Source: DASZHA01 sp049644325 (GTDB lineage Bacteria > Chloroflexota > Dormibacteria > DASZGP01). Taken from it: DNA of 32,111 nt. Each line of letters opens with the position of its first letter. The stretch's first letter is position 1. Both the position numbers and the translations under genes were made by a program. Below, one piece after another: positions 1 through 9,448 of this stretch. The DNA is taken from contig JBARRR010000005.1 of assembly GCA_049644325.1 (NCBI GenBank), forward strand, positions 1 through 32,111, given 5' to 3'. The notes under the pieces are model-generated. The model was not told the origin of the DNA, made no database searches, and worked only from the letters and a program-made list of their open reading frames with translations.

Positions 1-28
1 GGCACAGCCTAACGGCTGGCGGCGGTGC

Positions 29-1177
29 CTACAAGTCCATCGTCTTGGCGATGATCTCACGCATGATCTGAGTGGTGCCGCCGCCGATGGGGCCGAGCCG
101 GGCATCGCGCCAGGCTCGCTGCACCGGGAACTCCATCATGTAGCCGTAGCCGCCGTGGATCTGGACCGCCTCATCGGCGACGTGGGTGGCGGCCTCGGTG
201 GCGACGATCTTGGCCATGCTGACCTCCTTGACCGCGTCGCGGCCCTGGTTGAAGAGCCAGAGCGCGTGGTAGGTGAGGTGTCGCGCGGCTTCGATCTCGG
301 TCGCCATCTCGACCAGCTTGTGCTGGATGGTCTGGAAGCGGACTATCGGGCGGTCGAATGCCACCCGGTTCTCGGCGTGGTCCCTGGCCAGCTTCATGGT
401 CTCCTCGGCGCCGATGACGGCACCCAGCGCCATCGTCAGCCGCTCCCACTGGAAGTTGGACATGATCATCTTGAAGCCGTCGCCCTCATTGCCCAGCATG
501 TTGGCAGCGGGGACGCGGCAGTCGCTGAAGTAGAGGGTGGCGGTGTCGGATGCCCGCCAGCCGAGCTTCTTCAGCTTGGTCGACTGGTCGAACCCCGGGG
601 TCCCCCTCTCGACGACGATGAACGACACACCGCCGTGGGGATCCTCGCCAGTGCGCACCGCGCAGACGACCATGTCGGCGCGGACGCCGTTGGTGATGAA
701 TGTTTTGCTGCCGTTGAGAACATAGTCGTCACCGTCGCGGACGGCCCGGGTCTTGATGCCAGCGACGTCCGACCCGGCCTCCGGCTCGGTGATGCCGAGC
801 GCGGCGATCTTCTCGCCCTTGATGCCAGGCGCGAGCCAGCGCTGCTTCTGCTCAGGGGTGCCGAAGCTGGCGATCGGGGGCAGGGCTATCTGCGCGTGCG
901 CGCCGAGCCCGGCCGCAACCCCACCGGAGCCACAACGCGACATCTCCTCGACCAGGACCGCCTCAAAGAGGTAGCCCGCGTTGGTGCCGCCGTACTCCTC
1001 CTCGAACTTGTTGCCAAAGAGGTCGAGTTTCCCCATCCGGCGGTAGATCTCCACCGGGAACTCCTCGGCCCGCTCCCACTCGTCGGCGTTGGGTCGCAGC
1101 TCCTTGAGGACGAAGCTGCGTACGCTCTCGCGATAGGCCTCGTGGTCATCGTCGAAGATGTAGTAGCGCTGGGACAT
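29..1177 (-). CDS. acyl-CoA dehydrogenase family protein
   Basis: FAD-dependent enzyme that introduces an alpha,beta double bond into an acyl-CoA and passes electrons to electron-transfer flavoprotein. The 382 residues match the normal family length. Visible family motifs are ITEPEAGSD (about 129-137) and GSKTFITNG (156-164) in the FAD/substrate region, and QIHGGYGY plus GGGTTQIMR in the C-terminal helical domain. The usual catalytic Glu of short/medium-chain enzymes (in the YEGT motif) is Gly here (GGGT, about 365-368). A Glu at 245 in QWERL sits where isovaleryl-CoA and long-chain dehydrogenases carry their base, so the enzyme is probably active and of that subtype. The ATG overlaps the thioesterase stop by one base (TGATG), so the two are co-translated. 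The acyl substrate cannot be read from sequence. Confidence 0.93.
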   Translation of the reverse strand: MSQRYYIFDDDHEAYRESVRSFVLKELRPNADEWERAEEFPVEIYRRMGKLDLFGNKFEEEYGGTNAGYLFEAVLVEEMSRCGSGGVAAGLGAHAQIALPPIASFGTPEQKQRWLAPGIKGEKIAALGITEPEAGSDVAGIKTRAVRDGDDYVLNGSKTFITNGVRADMVVCAVRTGEDPHGGVSFIVVERGTPGFDQSTKLKKLGWRASDTATLYFSDCRVPAANMLGNEGDGFKMIMSNFQWERLTMALGAVIGAEETMKLARDHAENRVAFDRPIVRFQTIQHKLVEMATEIEAARHLTYHALWLFNQGRDAVKEVSMAKIVATEAATHVADEAVQIHGGYGYMMEFPVQRAWRDARLGPIGGGTTQIMREIIAKTMDL

Positions 1178-1713
1178 CAGGCGCCGGGCTTGCGTCCCAT
1201 TGGCCGGCCGTCGGGCATGCTGTTGAAGTAGTTGCCCAGCTCGGGGTGCTCGCGGGCGGCCAGCTCACGGACATCGTCGGGAACCCGGATGAAGAGGCCG
1301 CGGGCCTCGGCCAGCACGGTGCCGTCGTCCAGCGTGACCTCACCACGGCTCTCGAACGAGTCGCGCCGGCCGCGCGTCAGCCAGGCACGCACCGTCAGCC
1401 GCTGCTCGATGGGCGCCGGGTTGCGGTACCGCACTTCGAGCTTGCCGGTCATCACCCAGGTGCGGCTGAACAGCGCGGTGCGCCCCATGGTCTCGTCCAA
1501 AAGCGTCGACAGGAGGCCGCCATGGACGTAGCCGGGGAAGCCCTGGTGCTCGGCGCTCCCGGTGAACTCGGTGACGATCTGGTCGCCCTCCTGGCGGTAC
1601 AACGTCTTCAAACCGTGCTCGTTGTTGCTGCCGCAGACGAAGCAGGCGCGGTAGTCGGTGTAGTCGTTGAGCCAGTCGTCGGGGATCTGTGGCTCGGGCG
1701 AGGTCTCGGCCAT
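1177..1713 (-). CDS. PaaI-family hotdog-fold thioesterase
   Basis: Predicted acyl-CoA thioesterase of 178 residues with one 4HBT hotdog domain. The family signature VHGG is at about 63-66, followed by LLDETMG with Asp73 as probable catalytic or water-activating acid. An N-terminal Cys pair in ACFVCGSNNEHGL (Cys24, Cys27) is common in this subfamily. It is the first gene of a two-gene unit; its TGA shares one base with the ATG of the acyl-CoA dehydrogenase, suggesting that both act on the same CoA ester pool. There is no clear Shine-Dalgarno; a TAGGAT box lies 10 nt before the ATG. The substrate is unknown. Confidence 0.88.
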   Translation of the reverse strand: MAETSPEPQIPDDWLNDYTDYRACFVCGSNNEHGLKTLYRQEGDQIVTEFTGSAEHQGFPGYVHGGLLSTLLDETMGRTALFSRTWVMTGKLEVRYRNPAPIEQRLTVRAWLTRGRRDSFESRGEVTLDDGTVLAEARGLFIRVPDDVRELAAREHPELGNYFNSMPDGRPMGRKPGA

Positions 1714-1723
1714 GATCGACCGA

Positions 1724-1729
1724 ATCCTA
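1724..1729 (-). promoter_or_regulatory. putative -10 box for thioesterase/acyl-CoA dehydrogenase operon
   Basis: On the minus strand TAGGAT ends 10 nt before the thioesterase ATG at 1713. A transcript would start about 3-4 nt before the start codon, so it would be nearly leaderless. I see no convincing -35. The call rests on the TAnnnT pattern and the missing Shine-Dalgarno. Confidence 0.35.
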
Positions 1730-1730
1730 C

Positions 1731-1746
1731 CTGACTAGGGCGTCAG
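1731..1746. promoter_or_regulatory. inverted repeat in divergent promoter region, possible operator
   Basis: CTGAC-N6-GTCAG, a perfect 5-bp inverted repeat with a 6-nt spacer. It lies between the opposed -10-like boxes at 1724-1729 (minus) and 1765-1770 (plus), so one bound regulator could affect both the acyl-CoA and the F420 units. Arms of this length can arise by chance. Confidence 0.3.
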
Positions 1747-1764
1747 TTCGGTCCGGGCGGCCAG

Positions 1765-1770
1765 TATGCT
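1765..1770 (+). promoter_or_regulatory. putative -10 box for cofC-cofE-cofD
   Basis: TATGCT, close to the bacterial -10 consensus, lies 41 nt before the chosen cofC ATG. This unit therefore has a short leader, with AGGAG at 1796-1800 as ribosome binding site. No clear -35 is visible. Confidence 0.35.
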
Positions 1771-1811
1771 TCGGTGAGGTCGGGTCCTTCTAAGTAGGAG
1801 TGCGCAGCGCG

Positions 1812-2486
1812 ATGATCGTCGCGGTGGTTCCCATCAAATCCTTCAACAGCGCCAAAACGCGCCTGGGCGAGCGCCTCGACGCTGACCAGCGCGCCGCCCT
1901 GGCCCGGGTTACCGCCGACCGGGTGCTGCGAGCGTTTGCCGAGTGCGACTCGATCGACGCCCGGATCGCGGTGGTCGAGGACGAGCTGGCCGCGGGACTG
2001 GCGCTGCTGCACAAGTTCGAGGTGATGCTGCGGCCCGACCTGTGGGGCCAGAATGCGGTCGTCGACGCCGGTTTCGCGGAGGGCCGCCGTCGCGGGGCGG
2101 ACTCCGTGGTCACGGTGTCGGCCGACGTCCCTCTGACCCGGCCGAAGGACATCGAGCAGCTGCTCAAGCCCAAGGCCCCGGTGCTGGTGATGGTCAGCGA
2201 CCGCGACGGCACCGGCACCAACGCCATGAGGATCTCGCCCCCGCTCGAGCTGCGCCTCCATTTCGGGCCCGACAGCCTTCGGCAGCACCTTCGGGAGGCG
2301 GAGATCCTGAACCTGCCGGTCAAGGTCATCGACAACCCGCGGCTACGGCTGGACACCGACACCGGCGACGACATCCTGGCCCTCGACGCCTCCGGTCCCG
2401 AGGGTCGCCGCGTGCTGATCGACGCCGGCAAGATCCGGGCCGACCAGGTGAAGGACGACATGTGGATGCCGGGGGGCCGGCTCTGA
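1812..2486 (+). CDS. cofC: 2-phospho-L-lactate / phosphoenolpyruvate guanylyltransferase (CofC/FbiD)
   Basis: Activates 2-phospholactate or phosphoenolpyruvate with GTP to the guanylylated intermediate used in coenzyme F420 synthesis. The N-terminus, MIVAVVPIKSFNSAKTRLG, is the nucleotidyltransferase phosphate-binding start typical of CofC. SADVPLT near the middle is the metal-binding aspartate region, and DRDGTGTNAM is a second family motif. The chosen ATG gives 224 residues and starts directly at the conserved beta strand; AGGAG lies 11 nt upstream. An in-frame GTG at 1800 would add four residues but overlaps that ribosome site. It is the first of three overlapping F420 genes. Which three-carbon substrate is used cannot be decided from sequence. 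Confidence 0.93.
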   Translation: MIVAVVPIKSFNSAKTRLGERLDADQRAALARVTADRVLRAFAECDSIDARIAVVEDELAAGLALLHKFEVMLRPDLWGQNAVVDAGFAEGRRRGADSVVTVSADVPLTRPKDIEQLLKPKAPVLVMVSDRDGTGTNAMRISPPLELRLHFGPDSLRQHLREAEILNLPVKVIDNPRLRLDTDTGDDILALDASGPEGRRVLIDAGKIRADQVKDDMWMPGGRL

Positions 2487-3229
2487 GCTTGACCATCACC
2501 CCCGTCATCGGGCTGCCGGAGATCCGGGAGGGAGACGACCTTGTGGCCCTGATCGGCGACGCCCTCGAAGCCACCGGTCTGGTCCCGACCGACGGCGATA
2601 TTTTCGTTGTGGCAAGCAAGATCGTCTCCAAGGCCGAGGGCCAGCGCCTGCTGACGGACGTCGAGGCCGACGCGGAGGCGCGACGGGTTGCGGCGCGGAC
2701 CGGGCAGCCCCTGGCTGAGGTGGCCGCCGTGCTGGCGGAGACCGCCACCGTCCTCCGGGCGGAACCGGGGGTGCTGGTGGTCGAGACCAGGCACGGCTAC
2801 ATCTGCGCCAACGCCGGCGTCGACCGCAGCAACACGGGCATGCCGGGGACGGCGCTGCTGCTCCCCGCCGACCCCGACGCCGGCGCCGCCCGCATCCAGG
2901 CCGGGCTGGCGGCGCGATATGGCGCTTCGTTGGCGGTGCTGGTCAGCGACACCTTCGGCCGCCCGTTTCGCTACGGCCTGGTCAACGTTGCCCTCGGGGT
3001 CGCCGGGATGCGGCCGATCCGCGACTATCGCGGACAGAAGGACCCCGAGGGCCGCGCCCTCGCGGGCACGGAGCTGGCGGTCGCGGACGAGCTCTGTTCC
3101 GCGGCCGAGCTGGTGATGAACAAGCTCGACCGAGTCCCCGTCGCGGTCATTCACGGCTATCGCTTCGAACCTGGCGCCGGCAGCGGCCGTGAGCTGCTGC
3201 GCGACCGGGCCACGGATTACTTCCGATGA
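2462..3229 (+). CDS. cofE: coenzyme F420-0:L-glutamate ligase (CofE, FbiB N-terminal domain type)
   Basis: GTP-dependent ligase that adds gamma-linked glutamates to F420-0. Family features are PVIGLPEIREGDDL near the start, VASKIVSKAEG, NAGVDRSN and SDTFGRPFR. At about 255 residues it is only the ligase domain; the FMN/nitroreductase-like C-terminal half of mycobacterial FbiB is absent. The GTG at 2462 is chosen because AAGGA lies 6 nt upstream and the resulting lead-in matches the short N-terminal extension in FbiB. A TTG at 2489, just after the cofC stop, is the alternative and would give 246 residues. It overlaps cofC at its start, and cofD by ATGA at its end. Confidence 0.92.
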   Translation: MDAGGPALSLTITPVIGLPEIREGDDLVALIGDALEATGLVPTDGDIFVVASKIVSKAEGQRLLTDVEADAEARRVAARTGQPLAEVAAVLAETATVLRAEPGVLVVETRHGYICANAGVDRSNTGMPGTALLLPADPDAGAARIQAGLAARYGASLAVLVSDTFGRPFRYGLVNVALGVAGMRPIRDYRGQKDPEGRALAGTELAVADELCSAAELVMNKLDRVPVAVIHGYRFEPGAGSGRELLRDRATDYFR

Positions 3230-4197
3230 GGGTGCCCCAGGCGGCCGGGCGGCGGGTGGCGGCGCTGTGCGGTGGTATCGGCGGGGTCAAGCTGGTCGAA
3301 GGCCTCAACGAGCTGCTCGTCCCCCAGGACCTGTCGGTGATCTGCAATACCGGCGACGACCTCGAGTGGGTCGGCCTGCACGTCAGCCCCGACGTCGACA
3401 CCGTGATGTACACGCTTTCAGGCCTCGCCGACCGCGACCGCGGCTGGGGGCTGGAGGGCGAGACCTGGCAGGCGCTGGACCTGCTCAAGCGCTACGACAC
3501 CGAGGAGACCTGGTTCCAGATCGGGGACCGCGACCTCGCCACCCACGTGCTGCGCACCCGTCAGCTGGCAGAGGGCAGGAGCTTGACCGAAGCCACCGGA
3601 GCCCTGGCCCACCAGCTCGGCATCCGCTGCCAGCTGCTGCCCATGAGCAATGACCCGGTGCGCACCAAGGTCCTGACCCCCGACGGGCTGCTCGACTTCC
3701 AGGAGTACTTCGTTCGCCGTCGCTTCGAGCCCCCGGTCGAGGAGGTCCGCTTCGAGGGCGCCGCCGACGCCCGCCCGACCCCAGAGGCGGCAGCCGCCAT
3801 TCTCAGCTCCGACGTGGTCATCGTCGCGCCCAGCAATCCAATCGGCAGCATCGGCCCGATGCTCGCCATCAAGGGTCTGCGTGAGGCGGTCGCCCAGACA
3901 ACCGCCCTCCGGGTCGCGATCTCGCCACTGATCGGGGGCGACGCCGTCAAGGGCCCGACCGTGCCGATGATGCAGAGCGCGGGGCTGGCGGTCTCACCGC
4001 TGGGCGTGGCGCAGTTTTACGAGGGGCTGATCGACGCCATCGTGATCGACAAGCAGGACGTCGCCTTCAAGGCCGAGCTCAAGGAACGCGGGCTCCACGT
4101 CCTGGTGACCGACATCCTGATGGAGGGCTTCGAGGGCCGGCTGCGGCTGGCCGCGGAGGTCCTCGACTTCACGCCCACAGCCGCGGGCGGCGGCTGA
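3226..4197 (+). CDS. cofD: 2-phospho-L-lactate transferase (CofD/FbiA)
   Basis: Transfers the phospholactyl or phosphoenolpyruvyl group from its guanylylated donor onto the deazaflavin Fo, giving F420-0 or dehydro-F420-0. The 323 residues have the usual family length. The glycine-rich start VAALCGGIGGVKL (about 11-23) and NTGDDLEWVGLHVSPD are hallmark CofD sequences; SNDPVRTKV, APSNPIGSIGPML and SPLIGGDAVKGP follow. The ATG overlaps the cofE stop by four bases, so the two are translationally coupled. The Fo synthase genes that make the acceptor are not in the window. Confidence 0.95.
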   Translation: MRVPQAAGRRVAALCGGIGGVKLVEGLNELLVPQDLSVICNTGDDLEWVGLHVSPDVDTVMYTLSGLADRDRGWGLEGETWQALDLLKRYDTEETWFQIGDRDLATHVLRTRQLAEGRSLTEATGALAHQLGIRCQLLPMSNDPVRTKVLTPDGLLDFQEYFVRRRFEPPVEEVRFEGAADARPTPEAAAAILSSDVVIVAPSNPIGSIGPMLAIKGLREAVAQTTALRVAISPLIGGDAVKGPTVPMMQSAGLAVSPLGVAQFYEGLIDAIVIDKQDVAFKAELKERGLHVLVTDILMEGFEGRLRLAAEVLDFTPTAAGGG

Positions 4198-4219
4198 CCC
4201 CCCGGCGCTACGGCCCTAG

Positions 4220-4225
4220 TACGCT
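4220..4225 (+). promoter_or_regulatory. putative -10 box for a leaderless flavin reductase transcript
   Basis: TACGCT ends 8 nt before the ATG at 4234, in the 36-nt gap after cofD. With no Shine-Dalgarno before that ATG, a leaderless transcript starting at or next to the ATG is plausible. Read-through from cofD is equally possible. Confidence 0.35.
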
Positions 4226-4233
4226 TGCCTGCA

Positions 4234-4716
4234 ATGGATGAGGCGACCTTCCGGACTGCCTGCGGCCACTTCGCGACCGGGGTATCGGTGGTGACGATGA
4301 TCGACCGCGCCGGCGAGGTTCACGGGCTCACCGTCAACTCCTTCGCCTCGGTCTCGTTGAACCCGCCGTTGATCCTGGTCTGCGTCGAGAAGACGATCAC
4401 CAGCCACCCGGCGATGCTGGAGGCCGACGGTTTCCTGGTCAACATCCTCACCGATCAGCAGGAACGGATCGCTCGCCAGTTCGCCACTCCCGACGTCGAG
4501 AAGTTCGCCGGCATCCAGACCACCTCCGGACCTTTCGGCGCGCCCAAGCTGCGCGACTGCCTGGCGTATATGGCAGCGCGCACCTCCACGAGCTTCGACG
4601 GCGGCGACCACACGGTCTTTCTTGGCGAGGCTACCGAATCGGAGCTGGGCCAGGGCCTCCCGCTCATCTTTTACAAGGGGATGTACGGACTACCCTCGGC
4701 CGACAGCGCGCTATAG
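4234..4716 (+). CDS. flavin reductase-like FMN-binding split-barrel protein
   Basis: A 160-residue protein of the flavin reductase-like family. These bind FMN or FAD and reduce flavin with NAD(P)H, often for a partner monooxygenase; relatives use F420. Family motifs are FATGVSVVT near the N-terminus, GLTVNSFASVSLNPPLILVCV (an N/S-rich FMN phosphate-contact region), FLVNIL and the C-terminal FYKGMYG. ATG 4234 fits the family start; a TTG at 4225 would add three residues. No partner oxygenase is adjacent, so a link to the F420 genes is only positional. Confidence 0.85.
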   Translation: MDEATFRTACGHFATGVSVVTMIDRAGEVHGLTVNSFASVSLNPPLILVCVEKTITSHPAMLEADGFLVNILTDQQERIARQFATPDVEKFAGIQTTSGPFGAPKLRDCLAYMAARTSTSFDGGDHTVFLGEATESELGQGLPLIFYKGMYGLPSADSAL

Positions 4717-4722
4717 CCGGCC

Positions 4723-5259
4723 GTGCCGGCTTTCACGGACTTCGCCAGGGAGGCCTCGCACTACCTGGACGGCGTCTCCCGCTACTTCTATGTGCAGGAT
4801 GAGGTGCCCTCGGCAACAGACCACGAGATCCTCCAGATCTGTCGGGCGCTGGAGGCCGCGGGGCCGGCGATGGCCGCCGAGATGGCGGCAGCGCTCGACG
4901 ACCACAAGCGCTTGCTGCTGGGCATCTTCAGCCGTCGATCGCCCCAGCTGGTACTGGCGAAGGACATCGCCGACGCCGAGAGGGGTGAGATCCTGGCGGC
5001 GGGATTGGTGGCGGGGGCGCTCGGTTACGCCGGCCACAGCGACTTCCGCCAGGTCCTCGTCGGACTTGCCCCGCACTACGAGTGCGCGCGACGCCTCAAG
5101 CTAGACATAACTGACGTGTTCGACGCCGCCGCCCTGTTCGCCGACGAGGAAACCGGGGCGCTGATGCGGATCTTCGGCCGCCGCAGCGACGTCACCCTGG
5201 CGCGCTTCGGCTGGCGTGAGATCCAGACGCCTACGGGGCCGGCCTTCGAGCCGGAGTAG
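4723..5259 (+). CDS. conserved-looking hypothetical protein, about 178 aa
   Basis: Not recognised. A GTG start lies 6 nt after the flavin reductase stop and the frame stays open to TAG at 5257-5259. Codon use is like the neighbours. The product looks soluble and mainly alpha-helical: Ala/Leu-rich stretches around residues 40-70 and 85-115, few Gly/Pro, and no signal peptide, membrane span or metal-binding cluster. The tail (FGRRSDVTLARFGWREI) is more beta-like. Its position suggests co-transcription with the flavin reductase, and perhaps with the F420 genes. Confidence 0.7.
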   Translation: MPAFTDFAREASHYLDGVSRYFYVQDEVPSATDHEILQICRALEAAGPAMAAEMAAALDDHKRLLLGIFSRRSPQLVLAKDIADAERGEILAAGLVAGALGYAGHSDFRQVLVGLAPHYECARRLKLDITDVFDAAALFADEETGALMRIFGRRSDVTLARFGWREIQTPTGPAFEPE

Positions 5260-5299
5260 CCGTCGTTCAGCGTCGACGGCGGCCACCAATGTGGCCGCC
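5259..5299. terminator. hairpin pair between convergent genes, possible bidirectional terminator
   Basis: GGCGGCCAC-CAAT-GTGGCCGCC (5278-5299) forms a perfect 9-bp stem with a 4-nt loop. An overlapping stem, GCCGTCG/CGACGGC (5259-5280), shares three bases with it, so the two exclude each other. It lies between a plus-strand gene ending at 5259 and a minus-strand gene ending at 5308. Neither strand has a U-run after it, so it is not a classical intrinsic terminator. Confidence 0.5.
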
Positions 5300-5307
5300 A
5301 TGGGCTG

Positions 5308-5700
5308 CTAGTGGGCGCAGCCCCCGGTGCCGCAGGACTGGGCGTCGCCGCCGCCCTGGGCCGACTCGAAGCTGTGGCCGCAGCCGCAGCTGGAAACGGC
5401 GTTGGGGTTGAGAACCGTAAACCCGGCGCCCATCAGGGAGTCGAGATAGTCGACCTTGGCGCCACCCAGGTGCTGCGCCGAGTAGCTGTCGACGATCACC
5501 CTGAGCCCGGAGGCCTCGCTGACAACATCGTCATCGAGGGGCGCGTCATCCAGCGCCATCCCGTACGAGAACCCGGAACAGCCACCAGGCTGTACCCACA
5601 CGCGCAGGCCAAGGCTGGCGTTGCCCTTCTTCTCGATCATGGTCCGCAGCTGGTCGGCGGCAGAGTCGGTGAGGGTGATCAGCTGGGTGTCAATGGCCAT
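5308..5700 (-). CDS. A-type iron-sulfur cluster carrier (HesB/IscA/ErpA family)
   Basis: Small scaffold/carrier that delivers iron-sulfur clusters to apo-proteins. The 130 residues contain the three invariant Cys of the family: Cys41 in PGGCSGF, and Cys105 and Cys107 in SSCGCGHSF. The start has GGAGG (5709-5713, minus strand) 8 nt upstream, one of the few clear Shine-Dalgarno sites here. The family normally ends just after the CGCG motif. This protein has an added Gly-rich tail of about 20 residues with two more Cys (123, 128, in SCGTGGCAH). Transcribed alone and divergent from metH. I cannot tell ErpA, IscA and HesB subtypes apart. Confidence 0.9.
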   Translation of the reverse strand: MAIDTQLITLTDSAADQLRTMIEKKGNASLGLRVWVQPGGCSGFSYGMALDDAPLDDDVVSEASGLRVIVDSYSAQHLGGAKVDYLDSLMGAGFTVLNPNAVSSCGCGHSFESAQGGGDAQSCGTGGCAH

Positions 5701-5742
5701 CGGTTGGTCCTCCAGGGTGGTCAGAGCTTCGAACTCAAGGCG

Positions 5743-5748
5743 AGTTTA
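5743..5748 (-). promoter_or_regulatory. putative -10 box for the iron-sulfur carrier gene
   Basis: On the minus strand TAAACT lies 42 nt before the ATG at 5700, leaving a leader that holds the GGAGG ribosome site. No good -35 is seen. Confidence 0.3.
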
Positions 5749-5781
5749 GCATCAGGAGCGTCCGGTTACTCCCTGAATACA

Positions 5782-5795
5782 GCCTGAGATCAGGC
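5782..5795. promoter_or_regulatory. 14-bp palindrome upstream of metH, candidate operator
   Basis: GCCTGA-GA-TCAGGC, perfect 6-bp arms with a 2-nt centre. It lies 6 nt upstream of the metH -10-like box and covers where a -35 would be, as expected for a repressor or activator site. It also sits between the divergent iron-sulfur carrier and metH promoters. Confidence 0.4.
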
Positions 5796-5801
5796 CGGGA
5801 G

Positions 5802-5807
5802 TAGCAT
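5802..5807 (+). promoter_or_regulatory. putative -10 box for metH
   Basis: TAGCAT ends 11 nt before the metH ATG. There is no Shine-Dalgarno, so the leader is predicted to be only a few bases long. That leaves no room for a cobalamin or SAM riboswitch. Confidence 0.35.
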
Positions 5808-5818
5808 TAGAACCCACC

Positions 5819-9346
<3,528 letters not shown>

Positions 9347-9352
9347 GACCCC

Positions 9353-9368
9353 GTGGTGCTGCCACCAC
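9353..9368 (+). terminator. short hairpin after metH
   Basis: GTGGTG-CTGC-CACCAC, a 6-bp stem with a 4-nt loop, 6 nt after the metH stop. It lacks a U-tract, so it is a weak or Rho-assisted terminator at best. Confidence 0.35.
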
Positions 9369-9406
9369 CCCAGATCCGCTTCGAGTGAGCGCCATCCGAC
9401 GGGCCA

Positions 9407-9448
9407 GCACCCTTCAAAGTGATCTGGTCGAGCGCGCAGAATGCGGTC
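9407..9448 (+). promoter_or_regulatory. promoter block of HK1, shared with the block before the kinase remnant
   Basis: GCACCCT (9407-9413), a 23-nt gap, CAGAATGCG (9437-9445), 3 nt, then ATGG. The same arrangement with a 22-nt gap occurs at 15016-15056. The -10-like CAGAAT ends exactly 6 nt before the ATG in both, and neither has a Shine-Dalgarno. I read this as a leaderless promoter that was duplicated with its gene. Confidence 0.5.

Noticed and set aside
155..1231. 358-codon plus-strand open frame opposite the acyl-CoA dehydrogenase
   Set aside because: Antisense shadow of a well-recognised gene; low-complexity Gly/Asp/Val-rich translation.
5701..5818. Cobalamin or SAM riboswitch before metH
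   Set aside because: The gap is 118 bases, shared with a divergent promoter, and shows only a short palindrome; no riboswitch core sequence seen.
9419..9448. GTG at 9419 as the HK1 start
   Set aside because: It lies upstream of the CAGAAT box that is shared with the remnant at the same distance from ATG; no Shine-Dalgarno supports it.
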